64,000 bases of DNA from Salimicrobium album (lineage in GTDB: Bacteria > Bacillota > Bacilli > Bacillales > Halobacillaceae). This document shows positions 1-9,608 of this stretch, piece by piece. Position 1 is the stretch's first letter; every line of letters starts with the position of its first letter. Both the position numbers and the translations under genes were made by a program. Under the pieces are notes generated by a model, which saw only the letters and a program-made list of their open reading frames with translations, made no database searches and was not told the DNA's origin. The DNA lies in contig NZ_FNOS01000004.1 of assembly GCF_900107115.1 (NCBI RefSeq), positions 62,001-126,000 on the forward strand. The letters run 5' to 3'.

Positions 1-111
1 GGGATTGAAAGTGTAATCGAACTGCCGCTTCGAAAAGAAGAGAAAGATGCGCTCGACAAGTCCGCGGCAGCAGTTGAGAAAGTGATTTCATCTTTGAAAA
101 AAAAGTTATGA
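1..111 (+). CDS. C-terminal end of a malate/lactate dehydrogenase-like protein (partial)
   Basis: Frame 1 is open from the left edge to a TGA at 109-111 and gives 36 residues beginning GIESVIELPLRKEEKDALDK. The pattern GIE-x-VIELPL followed by an EEK-x-ALDKSAAAV helix is typical of the last helix of NAD-dependent L-malate and L-lactate dehydrogenases of Bacillota. The active site lies outside the window, so malate and lactate enzymes cannot be separated. A hairpin follows the stop within 20 bp, so this is probably the last gene of its transcript. Confidence 0.6.
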   Translation, partial: GIESVIELPLRKEEKDALDKSAAAVEKVISSLKKKL

Positions 112-126
112 ACGACTATTTGGAAT

Positions 127-172
127 AAACCTCTGTTCAGCCCTTTGTGACGGGCGTCCGGAGGTTTGTTTT
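127..172 (+). terminator. Probable terminator of the dehydrogenase-like gene
   Basis: AAACCTC (127-133) pairs with GAGGTTT (161-167), and GCCC (140-143) pairs with GGGC (152-155) inside it. A GTTTTC tail follows. It sits 16 bp after the stop at 111. The branched stem makes this a moderate call. Confidence 0.55.
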
Positions 173-204
173 CGTCATTACAGTAAAAAATTTTCAGAAC
201 GAAA

Positions 205-232
205 AATCCGAACGGTTATATCCGTTCGGATT
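205..232 (-). terminator. Terminator of gdhA
   Basis: A perfect 11-bp stem (AATCCGAACGG at 205-215 with CCGTTCGGATT at 222-232, loop of 6) lies just beyond the gdhA stop. Read on the minus strand it is followed by a T run, as in a Rho-independent terminator. Confidence 0.85.
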
Positions 233-239
233 GTGTCTA

Positions 240-1694
<1,455 letters not shown>

Positions 1695-1696
1695 CT

Positions 1697-1725
1697 ATTT
1701 TACAATTTATTTTTAATAAAACCAA
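1697..1725 (-). promoter_or_regulatory. Candidate SigA promoter of gdhA
   Basis: On the minus strand TTGGTT (1720-1725) and TAAAAT (1697-1702) are separated by 17 bp, about 75 bp upstream of the gdhA ATG. The -35 touches the palindrome at 1723-1741, a position from which a LysR-type protein could act on RNA polymerase. Confidence 0.5.
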
Positions 1726-1741
1726 TCTAATAATTAGATTG
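1723..1741. promoter_or_regulatory. LysR-type operator between gdhA and the gltC-like gene
   Basis: A perfect 9+1+9 palindrome (CAATCTAAT, A, ATTAGATTG) contains the ATC-N9-GAT form of the T-N11-A box bound by LysR-family proteins, including GltC. It lies in the divergent intergenic region, overlaps the gdhA -35 and precedes the regulator gene, so it could serve autoregulation and gdhA control together. Confidence 0.65.
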
Positions 1742-1785
1742 TTATCATGAAGTTTTTCGATAATTTAGATAAAGGAGGACTCAGT

Positions 1786-2676
1786 GTGGAATTAAAACAG
1801 CTTCGTTATTTCATGAAAGTAGCGGAATTGGAGCACGTTACAGACGCTGCTCTGTCTCTTGATATTTCCCAGTCGGCCGTGAGCCGCCAGATTTATAACC
1901 TGGAACAGGAGCTGGGTGTCGAACTTTTTTATCGCCGGGGGAGAAATGTCATACTGACCCATGCCGGTAAAATGTTTTATGAACATATGGACAGGATCCG
2001 CGTCCTGTTCCATCAGGCGGAGAGGGAAATACGGGAGTTTCAGAGTCCGAAAACAGGGACCGTCCATATAGGCTTTCCTTCAAGTATTGCTACGTATATT
2101 ATGCCGGCGGTAGTGTCCGCTTTCAGGGAAGAATATCCGGAAGTGAAATTCCGGCTGAGCCAGGGTTCTTATTACGAATTGATCAATATGGTTGTGAAAG
2201 GTCATGTGAACATGGCTCTCCTCGCTCCTCTGCCGGAGGATGAGAGAGTGGAGGGGGAGACCCTGTTTACGGAAAAAGTAGTAGCTCTTCTGCCTTCCAG
2301 CCACCCTTTGGCTTCGGAGGAGGAAATTGAAATCAACAGTTTAAGGAATGAAGAGTTTGTCACATTTCCGGAAGGGTATATTTTGCGGGATCTTATTATG
2401 GAGGCTTGCCATAAAGGCGGATTCGCTCCTGACGTTTCCTTCGAAGGAGAAGATATTGAAACGATCAAAGGTATGGTTTCGGCAGGTCTCGGTGTTTCTT
2501 TCATACCGGAAGTGACGCTGGTGGACGGCATGCCGAGGAACGCTGTTAAAATCCCCCTCAAAAACCCGGTCGTCACCAGAACGATCGGAATCGTCAAATC
2601 GAAAGAACGCCCCCTGCTGCCTACGGAGGAGACGTTCTACAGGTTTTTAATCGACTTCTTTTCCCATAGACGGTAA
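1786..2676 (+). CDS. gltC: LysR-family transcriptional regulator, GltC-like
   Basis: The protein opens MELKQLRYFMKVAELEHVT followed by a winged HTH (residues about 5-60, with SQSAVSRQIYNLEQELGV), then the LysR substrate-binding domain. This opening is very close to B. subtilis GltC, the 2-oxoglutarate/glutamate-responsive activator of glutamate synthase; here it faces gdhA, so gdhA is the likely target (inference). The GTG at 1786 is preferred over the ATG at 1747 because AAAGGAGG (1771-1778) sits 7 bp before it and the family N-terminus begins there. Length 296 aa, usual for the family. Confidence 0.85.
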   Translation: MELKQLRYFMKVAELEHVTDAALSLDISQSAVSRQIYNLEQELGVELFYRRGRNVILTHAGKMFYEHMDRIRVLFHQAEREIREFQSPKTGTVHIGFPSSIATYIMPAVVSAFREEYPEVKFRLSQGSYYELINMVVKGHVNMALLAPLPEDERVEGETLFTEKVVALLPSSHPLASEEEIEINSLRNEEFVTFPEGYILRDLIMEACHKGGFAPDVSFEGEDIETIKGMVSAGLGVSFIPEVTLVDGMPRNAVKIPLKNPVVTRTIGIVKSKERPLLPTEETFYRFLIDFFSHRR

Positions 2677-2763
2677 TCAAACAGGAAAAGGATAGTTCCG
2701 GATACTGGAAAGAACGGAAAACGGAGGGTAAAATAGGGGTATCTGCGGTGAGTAGAGGAGAGG

Positions 2764-3921
2764 TTGATTTTGAAAGAAATAACGGAACGTGATTACACCC
2801 TGCTTTCTATTATTTCTATATTTTTTATGACAGCCGGTATGGGGACCAGGCCGCTCGTGTCGATCCTCGGAAACGAACTGGGAGCCACTTCGTTTCAGAT
2901 CGGGCTGATCATTTCCCTTTTCCCGCTGCTCCCTCTGTTTTTATCCGTACCCATCGGCCGATTTATAAACTTCCATGGAAGTAAGGGTCCGCTTCTTCTC
3001 AGTGCTGCACTGACGATGGCTGCACTCAGTCTGCCGTTCTTCTGGACCTCCCTCACCGGGCTCATCGTGTCTCAGGTAGTAGCAGGGGCCTTTCACACTG
3101 CTTTTATCATTTCGGCCCAGAGCTACGTAGGTCAGTCGCGGGACGGAACGAAACGGGATCATCACGTTATGAAGTTCAGTATCGGAGCTGCGACAGGAAC
3201 ATTTCTCGGTCCGGCGATCGGCGGAAGCGTGGCGGACGGATTCGGAACGCCGACAGCTTTCCTTCTTCTCAGTATCATCGGAATGATAGCCGTAGCGATG
3301 ACGTTCCGGCTCACGAAAGAACCGGAAAACGAGCCGGGAGAAGAGGATGCGAAACGGAATGCATCAATGGGGGAACTTGTCGGTATTGTGAACTTCCGTC
3401 GTGCTATATATATAAGTACGATGGTGCTCACAGGAAAAGATGCGTTCACCTCTTTCTTCCCGCTTCTCGGGGTGGAAATTGGTCTTTCCGGTACCGAAAT
3501 CGGGCTTATCGTATCGGCCAACGCTCTGGCCGGTCTGCTCATCCGTTGGGGGATGACTTTCTTTCTGGCGCGTTTCTCAAGAAATACGGTTGTGCTCACT
3601 TCCATTCTCGGTTCCGGAGTCATGTTCCTCCTTGTACCTGTGTTCAATTCCGTCTATATCATAGGGGTGATCGCTTTTATTCTCGGATTAGGAGTAGGGC
3701 TCGGGCAGCCTCTTTCTATATCGACCGCCCTTCATTCCCTGCCGAAAGATGTCGTCAGCCAGGGTCTCGGCGTACGTATTACGGCAAACCGCTTCGTCCA
3801 GGTCACTTCGCCTCTGTTGTTCGGAGGCGTAGCCCAGTTCATAAGTATTTCAAGCATCTTCTGGCTGACTGGAGCTCTCTATCTTTTCGGTTCGGTGAAA
3901 ACGCGGATCCGGCAGGAGTGA
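2764..3921 (+). CDS. MFS transporter
   Basis: A 385-residue, strongly hydrophobic protein with about 12 membrane segments and the major-facilitator loop between TM2 and TM3 (PIGRFINFHGSKGPL around residues 61-75). The long polar stretch EPENEPGEEDAKRN near 180-195 fits the central cytoplasmic loop. It is a proton-coupled carrier of the plasma membrane; substrate not recognisable. The start is TTG 2764 or TTG 2770, both served by GAGGAGAGG ending near 2762. It stands alone and ends at a bidirectional terminator. Confidence 0.8.
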   Translation: MILKEITERDYTLLSIISIFFMTAGMGTRPLVSILGNELGATSFQIGLIISLFPLLPLFLSVPIGRFINFHGSKGPLLLSAALTMAALSLPFFWTSLTGLIVSQVVAGAFHTAFIISAQSYVGQSRDGTKRDHHVMKFSIGAATGTFLGPAIGGSVADGFGTPTAFLLLSIIGMIAVAMTFRLTKEPENEPGEEDAKRNASMGELVGIVNFRRAIYISTMVLTGKDAFTSFFPLLGVEIGLSGTEIGLIVSANALAGLLIRWGMTFFLARFSRNTVVLTSILGSGVMFLLVPVFNSVYIIGVIAFILGLGVGLGQPLSISTALHSLPKDVVSQGLGVRITANRFVQVTSPLLFGGVAQFISISSIFWLTGALYLFGSVKTRIRQE

Positions 3922-3970
3922 AGACTGTCCGGATACGTGAAATAGATAGGGATAGCATTTTCCTCCAGAT

Positions 3971-4012
3971 AAAAAAAGAAGAAGGCGCAGCTGCGCACCT
4001 TCTTTTTTTTTT
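3971..4012. terminator. Bidirectional terminator between convergent genes
   Basis: AAGAAGG and CCTTCTT flank a GC-rich centre (GCAGCTGC), with an A tract on the left and a T tract on the right. It can stop the MFS transcript from the left and the AhpD-like operon from the right. Confidence 0.85.
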
Positions 4013-4016
4013 AGTA

Positions 4017-4406
4017 TCACCTGGAACTGTATTCCGACCTCTCCTGAAACACTTCCGCTGCTATCTGCATAGCGTGTACGGCCTTCGGAAAGCCGACGTA
4101 GCCGGTACACTGGATAATGATTTCAGTTATTTCCTCTCTGGAGAGACCGACATTCAGCGCCGCCTCCAGATGGACTTTCAGCTGATCGAAAGCCCCCTGG
4201 GTAATAAGCGAGGTGATCGTTACGATTTCCCGCTGTGAAAGAGAAAGACCCTCCCGGGAATAAAGGTCTCCGAAACCGAAGGAAACTATCATGTCCCAGA
4301 GGTCGGGGGAGACGTCTTTCACACCTTTCATCTCCTGTCTCACCTGTTCCGAAAAAAGTTCTTCCATCACTTTCTGTCCAGCTTCATATCTGCTGTTCTC
4401 CATCAT
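4017..4406 (-). CDS. AhpD-like carboxymuconolactone decarboxylase family protein
   Basis: This 129-residue protein has the all-helical carboxymuconolactone decarboxylase fold: LSLSQREIVTITSLITQGAFDQLKVHLEAALNVG, then a LSREEITEIIIQCTGYVGFPKAVHAM helix. The paired CxxC of AhpD peroxidase partners is absent; one Cys lies in IIIQCTGYVG, so a ring-opening or dehydratase-like role is possible but not shown. Its ATG overlaps the stop of the upstream ThDP enzyme (TAATG), so the two are translationally coupled and probably work on the same compound. It is the last gene of the operon. Confidence 0.8.
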   Translation of the reverse strand: MMENSRYEAGQKVMEELFSEQVRQEMKGVKDVSPDLWDMIVSFGFGDLYSREGLSLSQREIVTITSLITQGAFDQLKVHLEAALNVGLSREEITEIIIQCTGYVGFPKAVHAMQIAAEVFQERSEYSSR

Positions 4407-6034
4407 TATTGCCTCCCCATGGTCGGCGGTATTTCATTACCGTCGACAATTGCATCGATGACTACCGGTTTGTTCGTTTCTTTTATCGTCTGGAGAGAAA
4501 TCCGGATCGCTTCCTCCACTTCTTTTTTATTATAGCACGTATGCGCTTCAAGTCCCATAGAGCGGGCGAATGCTGCCCCGTCAAGAGGGGTGTCGTATAC
4601 CCCGCCGATGGAGGTGCCGATCATTTTCCTCATACCTTTTTCCACCATATCGAGACGTCCATTATTCATCATAATGAACAATACGGGCGCATTATAGTTA
4701 TAGGCAGTGGAGATTTCGGTGCCATGCATGAACATGCACCCGTCCCCCGTCAGGCATACAATAGTTCTATCGGGAACTGCGAGAGAAGCCCCGATGGAAT
4801 AACCGATACCGTTACCCATCGCCCCGAAAATATCGTCGAAGAAGTAAGTGCCCGGATACCGCACATCGAAGTGGCGGATGCCGTAAAAGGAATGGCTCCC
4901 GTCGTCTCCGAACAGCACGGCTTCATCCGGGAGAGAATCCCGCATCGCTTCAATGACTTTTACAGCCGACATAAGCTCCGTCTCTGCCACGGCGGGCTGT
5001 ATGCGTGCAGGGAGGGTGCGGGTTTCTTTCTTACCCGGCGGGGCTGCGGCGATAAGAGACTGGAGGTTCGCTTTTAAATCCCCGAGTACGGCTGTCGTCT
5101 CTGAGTTCAGGGACTTGCCGATGAATGTAGGGTCATGGTCGAAATGAAAGAGGCGTTCCGGGGTCATATCCTCTGTAAAACCGGGAATACTCATATCGCT
5201 GAGTCTCGTTCCGAGTACCAGCATCAAATCCGTCTTCTGTTTCAGATAGGCTGCTGCTTCTTCCGTGCCGCCGAGTCCGAAACCTCCGAGAGACAGAGGG
5301 TGGTCTGAACGGAAGCAGCCTTTCCCTCCCGGAGTGGTGATGACCGGAATCTGCCAGCGTTCGGCGACTTCTCTCACTTCTTCATAACTCCTGCTTGCAT
5401 GGACCCCTTTTCCGAGAAAAAGCACCGGTTTTTCCGCTTTTTCAAGGAGAGGAGGGAGGTTGTATATTTCGGGGGAGATGACGGGCGTCCTGACCGGAAT
5501 ATCGAGAAGAAACGGTTCCGTTTCTTCCAGCAGTATATCGAAGGGGATCGACAGGTGTACGGGCCCCTGCACTCCGGTAACTGCTTTTTCGAGGGCATGG
5601 GCCAGAAGCGGAGCCAGCCGTTCCGCATGCTCCACTCTTACGCTGAATTTCGTCACAGGTTCAAACATGCGGCACAAATCGGTACCGAACATACTGGAAT
5701 CCTGACCCTGTCCTTTACCCGTGTCTTTCATGGAAGGGTGCCCGGTAATGATGAGCAGGGGAGTATGGAAAGCTTTAGCCTGCCCGGCTGCGGTAAGAAG
5801 GTTCGTCCCGCCGGGTCCTGACGTACCGATAGCCACCCCGGGGACATCCTTCATCATTGCATATCCTGCCGCTTCGAATCCCGCTGCCCCTTCATGCTTA
5901 CTCAGAACGAATTCAATGTCGGTGTTCAACAGTTCGAAGAGGATGGGGGAGATGGCTTTTCCCGGTATCCCGAAGACGTGTGTGATCCCCCAGTGTACAA
6001 AGTGGTCGGTCAGTATAGAAGCGAGTTTTTTCAT
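4406..6034 (-). CDS. Thiamine-diphosphate-dependent enzyme, acetolactate synthase-like
   Basis: The 542 residues show the three-domain layout of the pyruvate oxidase/acetohydroxyacid synthase family: an N-terminal PYR domain with the catalytic glutamate in SKHEGAAGFEAAGYA (Glu48), a central Rossmann-like domain, and a C-terminal PP domain with GDGCMFMHGTEIS ending in MMNNG (about 420-455), the GDG...NN motif that binds ThDP and a divalent metal. The SGPGGTNL stretch near 90 is also conserved. No small regulatory subunit is nearby, which argues against the anabolic IlvBH enzyme. It lies between a cyclic-di-GMP protein and an AhpD-like protein. Substrate unknown; acetolactate, oxalyl-CoA and sulfoacetaldehyde enzymes share this fold. 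Confidence 0.85.
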   Translation of the reverse strand: MKKLASILTDHFVHWGITHVFGIPGKAISPILFELLNTDIEFVLSKHEGAAGFEAAGYAMMKDVPGVAIGTSGPGGTNLLTAAGQAKAFHTPLLIITGHPSMKDTGKGQGQDSSMFGTDLCRMFEPVTKFSVRVEHAERLAPLLAHALEKAVTGVQGPVHLSIPFDILLEETEPFLLDIPVRTPVISPEIYNLPPLLEKAEKPVLFLGKGVHASRSYEEVREVAERWQIPVITTPGGKGCFRSDHPLSLGGFGLGGTEEAAAYLKQKTDLMLVLGTRLSDMSIPGFTEDMTPERLFHFDHDPTFIGKSLNSETTAVLGDLKANLQSLIAAAPPGKKETRTLPARIQPAVAETELMSAVKVIEAMRDSLPDEAVLFGDDGSHSFYGIRHFDVRYPGTYFFDDIFGAMGNGIGYSIGASLAVPDRTIVCLTGDGCMFMHGTEISTAYNYNAPVLFIMMNNGRLDMVEKGMRKMIGTSIGGVYDTPLDGAAFARSMGLEAHTCYNKKEVEEAIRISLQTIKETNKPVVIDAIVDGNEIPPTMGRQ

Positions 6035-6036
6035 TA

Positions 6037-8280
6037 CTAATTTCCCTCCTGTGGCGCCTGTGGGCGGATGTAAGATTTTTCGATATCATCAGCGGTGAGC
6101 GGTTTACTGAAATAGAACCCCTGGGTCACGTCACAGTTCTGGCGGATGAGGAAGTCGAGCTGTTCACTCGTTTCGACCCCTTCGGCGATGACCTGCATGC
6201 CAAGGTTGTGGGCAAGACTGATGATAGCATTCACAATGATCGCATCGTTCTCGTCGTGAAGGATTTCATTGACGAAGGATTTATCTATTTTAATGTAGTC
6301 GATCCGGAACTGTTTCAGATAGTTCAGGGAACTGTACCCGGTACCGAAATCATCGATGCTGATACCTACCCCGATGTCTCTCAGTTTCTCGAGAACGAGG
6401 AAAGAACTGTCGTATTCCATCGCCATGTACTCCGTTACTTCGAGGACGAGATATTCCGGAGCTAACCCCGTACGTTCCAGAACGTCCTGGACGAGGGTGA
6501 TCGTATTTTTCGTAAGGAACTGCTGGGTGGACATATTGACGGAAACTTTCACCGGTCTGCCGCCCGCCTCCTGCCACTTCTTATTCTGCCGGCACGCTTC
6601 CTCGATAACCCATTCTCCGATTCTCGTGATGAGACCATTCTTTTCGGCAAGATGGATGAAGGACCCGGGAGAAATCAGACCGAATTCCGGATGTTGCCAC
6701 CGTATAAGCGCCTCGACACCCACCACTTCACCGGTAGTGTTGTTGATCTGGGGCTGATAGTGCAGGACGAATTCATTCTTCTCCAGCGCTTCCCGTAAGT
6801 CGGCTTCGAGCCGGAATTCTTCCATCATGTTCTCAAGGGAATGGGAGGAATAGACGACGTATCGGTCTTTCCCGTCCAGTTTCGCCTGATACATGGCGTT
6901 GTCGGCGTAAACCATGAACGTTTCCAGAGAGACGTACTCTTCGGGGTAGTAGACGACTCCGATACTCGCGGTTGTGTACAAATATTCATCGTCCACCTGA
7001 AAAGGATGACGGAATTCCTGGAGTACTTCTTCGGCTTTTCGGGTCACGTAGTCCGCGTCTTCGAAATTTTGAAGTAACAGGACGAATTCATCTCCGCCCA
7101 TCCGGGCAAGAATGTCGTTTTCACCGAGGTACTTTTTCAAATGCCTGCTCACTTCAATAAGAAGATGGTCTCCGCACGTATGACCGAAATTATCGTTGAT
7201 GATTTTAAAACGGTCCAGGTCGATGAAAAGTAAAGCAAGACTGCTGCTTTCCCCGCTCTGGAGTTCTTCGATAGCTCTTTTCGTTTCAATGTTCACATAG
7301 CGGCGGTTGGGGAGACCGGTAAGGTCATCATGATAGGCCAGGTAGTTATATTTTTCCTGAAGGTTGTATCGCTCGGTGATGTCACGGAACTGACCGAAAG
7401 CGCCGGCCAGTTTCTCTTCTTCGTAAATAGGCTGGGCGTCGAAAAGGCAGATGACGCGGTCCCCGTTCTCATCCGTGAATTTCAGTATTTCATTGGAGAA
7501 GCTTTTTTCCTGTTCGAGGAGCTCTTCGAAATAGGAACCGGTGATCGGGGATTCCCGGATGTTGCGGCCGAGGACGTCATCTTTATCTGTTCCTGATATC
7601 TTTTGGGCGAAATCGTTGAACTCCGTAGTGATACCGTTCTCATCCGTGACAACTATGCCGTTTCTCGTACGGCTCAACATGATCTGATTCATAATATTCA
7701 GTTTTTTGTTCTGTTTCCTGAGCAGCAGCTCCCGTTCAATAGAGTCCACGACTTGCGAGAGCATCGTCAGGAAGAGAGGGTTTCTGTATTCGATCGGCAT
7801 CATGATCGACAGACTGCCAAGCAGGTTATTATTATCGGTGTATCGGAAAGCGGTCCCGTAACAGGCGGTGCTGTGCAGAAACGTGTGGTAGTGACTTTTT
7901 CCTATGAGGCTGATGGGATGCTTTTGATCAAGAGAGAGGCTGATCACGTTCGTTCCGGTATCTTCCTGGCGAAAGAGGCTGCCCGGAAATATGCCGAACT
8001 GCTCGATTGTGGAGCGGATCGTTTCATCCCCTTCCACTTTCAACAGGTACCCTTCGGCATCGGCTACCCCTACAAGGATGGGCGTTCCTTTAAGGGAGTC
8101 CAGCAGTTTATTCGAAAAAAAACTGACGACGGATAATATTTCATCATACTCTTCTTTCTTGGCTTCCAGTTCGGAACTGGTTAATATGGTGTCGGGACGC
8201 GGGATCTCGTTCGGGTTCATTCCCGCTACTTCACACAAGCGCTTCGATTCAACGATGAAATCCGGTTCATTATTTGTCAT
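6037..8280 (-). CDS. GAF-PAS-GGDEF-EAL cyclic-di-GMP protein
   Basis: Domains in order over 747 residues: an N-terminal GAF-like region (about 40-190) that resembles the sensor part of AcoR-type regulators (GVADAEGYLLKVEGDE), a PAS domain (about 205-310, ending in RDITERYNLQEKYN), GGDEF (about 320-480, intact GGDEF) and EAL (about 495-740). The EAL set looks catalytic: EALIRW, VNMSTQQF, EVTEY, IDDFGTGYSSL, KIDKSF, AEGVET. The RxxD inhibitory site before GGDEF is missing (GEND). It could make and degrade cyclic-di-GMP, or use GGDEF as a GTP sensor. Its stop lies 2 bp before the ThDP-enzyme ATG, so it heads that operon. AAGGAGAG precedes the ATG. Confidence 0.9.
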   Translation of the reverse strand: MTNNEPDFIVESKRLCEVAGMNPNEIPRPDTILTSSELEAKKEEYDEILSVVSFFSNKLLDSLKGTPILVGVADAEGYLLKVEGDETIRSTIEQFGIFPGSLFRQEDTGTNVISLSLDQKHPISLIGKSHYHTFLHSTACYGTAFRYTDNNNLLGSLSIMMPIEYRNPLFLTMLSQVVDSIERELLLRKQNKKLNIMNQIMLSRTRNGIVVTDENGITTEFNDFAQKISGTDKDDVLGRNIRESPITGSYFEELLEQEKSFSNEILKFTDENGDRVICLFDAQPIYEEEKLAGAFGQFRDITERYNLQEKYNYLAYHDDLTGLPNRRYVNIETKRAIEELQSGESSSLALLFIDLDRFKIINDNFGHTCGDHLLIEVSRHLKKYLGENDILARMGGDEFVLLLQNFEDADYVTRKAEEVLQEFRHPFQVDDEYLYTTASIGVVYYPEEYVSLETFMVYADNAMYQAKLDGKDRYVVYSSHSLENMMEEFRLEADLREALEKNEFVLHYQPQINNTTGEVVGVEALIRWQHPEFGLISPGSFIHLAEKNGLITRIGEWVIEEACRQNKKWQEAGGRPVKVSVNMSTQQFLTKNTITLVQDVLERTGLAPEYLVLEVTEYMAMEYDSSFLVLEKLRDIGVGISIDDFGTGYSSLNYLKQFRIDYIKIDKSFVNEILHDENDAIIVNAIISLAHNLGMQVIAEGVETSEQLDFLIRQNCDVTQGFYFSKPLTADDIEKSYIRPQAPQEGN

Positions 8281-8311
8281 AAGGCTCTCCTTAACAAGAA
8301 TTTATTTTAAC

Positions 8312-8339
8312 TATATACTTCTTTGTTCAAGCCTGTCAA
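8312..8339 (-). promoter_or_regulatory. Candidate SigA promoter of the GGDEF-EAL/ThDP operon
   Basis: Minus-strand TTGACA (8334-8339) and TATATA (8312-8317) with a 16-bp spacer, about 30 bp upstream of the ATG at 8280. The -35 is perfect. Confidence 0.6.
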
Positions 8340-8537
8340 AAGCATTTCGAACTCCCGCTTCCCGGGTGAATACGCAAACTCCGGTTTCAATTAAGTGTCA
8401 GCACGTCTGCTCAGTGATAAAATTAGGGAAACAGCAGTCTCAGTAAAAGAAAAACCGGTTGAGTATATAAAGGTAGTTATTATTATTATCGGCTGATGAG
8501 TCTTAAAAATAAATGAACAAGAAGGAGACGGAAGCGG

Positions 8538-9518
8538 ATGAAGAAGGCAGTCGCGTTACTGGCACTCCTGTTCCTCGGAACGTGGGTTGTCACTACTCTG
8601 GATTCCGAATGGGATACCGTGAAGAAGGAAATGGATTCGTTCATGGAGAAGTTCGAAAACTGGGAAAGCGGTCAGGTAATCGATTCGGCTCCTGTTTCTC
8701 CGGGAGAGGAGGAAGAGAAGGTTACTTCCGGGAAAGAGTCTTCGGCAACAGCCGGGGAGCAGACGGTACAAAGCATTTACGGCACCCCTTGGATGTTAAA
8801 AGGGACGACGTCGGGGAATTTTTCTTTCGCCAATAAAGACAGCACCGGCCGTTACCTGGGAAAAGAAGGGGAGAGCTATGACGGGATAACCATTGGCCAG
8901 GAAAGCTCCACTGCAGAAAAAGCCTGGGGCGAACCGGCGGATGCGGTCAGACGGGGTATGACGAGTGTACGGTCTCCGGCTGAAAATTATGACGTGTACG
9001 AACGGAACAATAAGGAAGTGACGGTCTTTTACGACCGTCATGAAGGGGACGTCATCAAGTCCATTTATATCGTTCCCAAAACCGTTACTACGAATATGAA
9101 CAGCTACTATGCGAATGAACAGGACTGGGTCGGAAAGGACCAGGCGGAAGTTATGTTCGGACTTATCAACAGAGATCGTACGGCGAGGGGACTGGAGCCG
9201 CTCAGCTGGAGAGAGGAACTGGTCCCTGTAGCAGAAGCCCACAGCACGGATATGACGGAGCGTGATTACTTCTCTCACACTAATCCGGAAGGGCAGGGCC
9301 CGGCGGACAGAGCCAGGGAAGCCGGAGTATCTTTCCGGATAATAGGGGAAAACCTCGCTTACGGGCAGAGCAACGCCGTTTACGCCCACGAAGGGTTGAT
9401 GGATTCCAAAGGCCATCGCGACAATATCCTCAATCCTGCGTATGAAGAGGTCGGAATCGGTGTCGCAGTCGATGACAAAGGTGCTCCGTACTTTACGGTA
9501 CTGTTCTATAAGGGATAG
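8538..9518 (+). CDS. Secreted CAP-domain protein, YlbC-like
   Basis: The 326 residues start with a short membrane or signal helix (KKAVALLALLFLGTWVVTTL), followed by a charged linker, a CAP-associated domain (about 75-190, IYGTPW ... YIVPKTV) and a C-terminal CAP/SCP domain (about 205-325). The latter shows LINRDRTARGLEPLSW, AEAHSTDMTERDYFSHTNPEG, ENLAYG and GHRDNILNPAYEEVGIGV, the usual histidines and acids of the CAP cavity. This layout is that of B. subtilis YlbC and related sporulation/surface proteins; function is not established. AGAAGGAGA (8519-8527) supports the ATG. Monocistronic, with a terminator behind it. Confidence 0.85.
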   Translation: MKKAVALLALLFLGTWVVTTLDSEWDTVKKEMDSFMEKFENWESGQVIDSAPVSPGEEEEKVTSGKESSATAGEQTVQSIYGTPWMLKGTTSGNFSFANKDSTGRYLGKEGESYDGITIGQESSTAEKAWGEPADAVRRGMTSVRSPAENYDVYERNNKEVTVFYDRHEGDVIKSIYIVPKTVTTNMNSYYANEQDWVGKDQAEVMFGLINRDRTARGLEPLSWREELVPVAEAHSTDMTERDYFSHTNPEGQGPADRAREAGVSFRIIGENLAYGQSNAVYAHEGLMDSKGHRDNILNPAYEEVGIGVAVDDKGAPYFTVLFYKG

Positions 9519-9539
9519 TGTATGATAGAAGAAAAAAAC

Positions 9540-9594
9540 AGCCGGGACTTCCTTCGCAGCAACAGCTGTATGGAAATGTTCCGGCTATTTTTGT
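9540..9594 (+). terminator. Terminator after the CAP-domain gene
   Basis: AGCCGGGAC (9540-9548) pairs with GTTCCGGCT (9578-9586) with one G-U pair, followed by ATTTTTGTTT. The loop is long (29 nt). Confidence 0.65.
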
Positions 9595-9608
9595 TTATGG
9601 AGTACGCG

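Noticed and set aside
1747-1785. Upstream ATG of the gltC-like gene
   Set aside because: The extension covers the ribosome-binding site, and family members start at the GTG at 1786.
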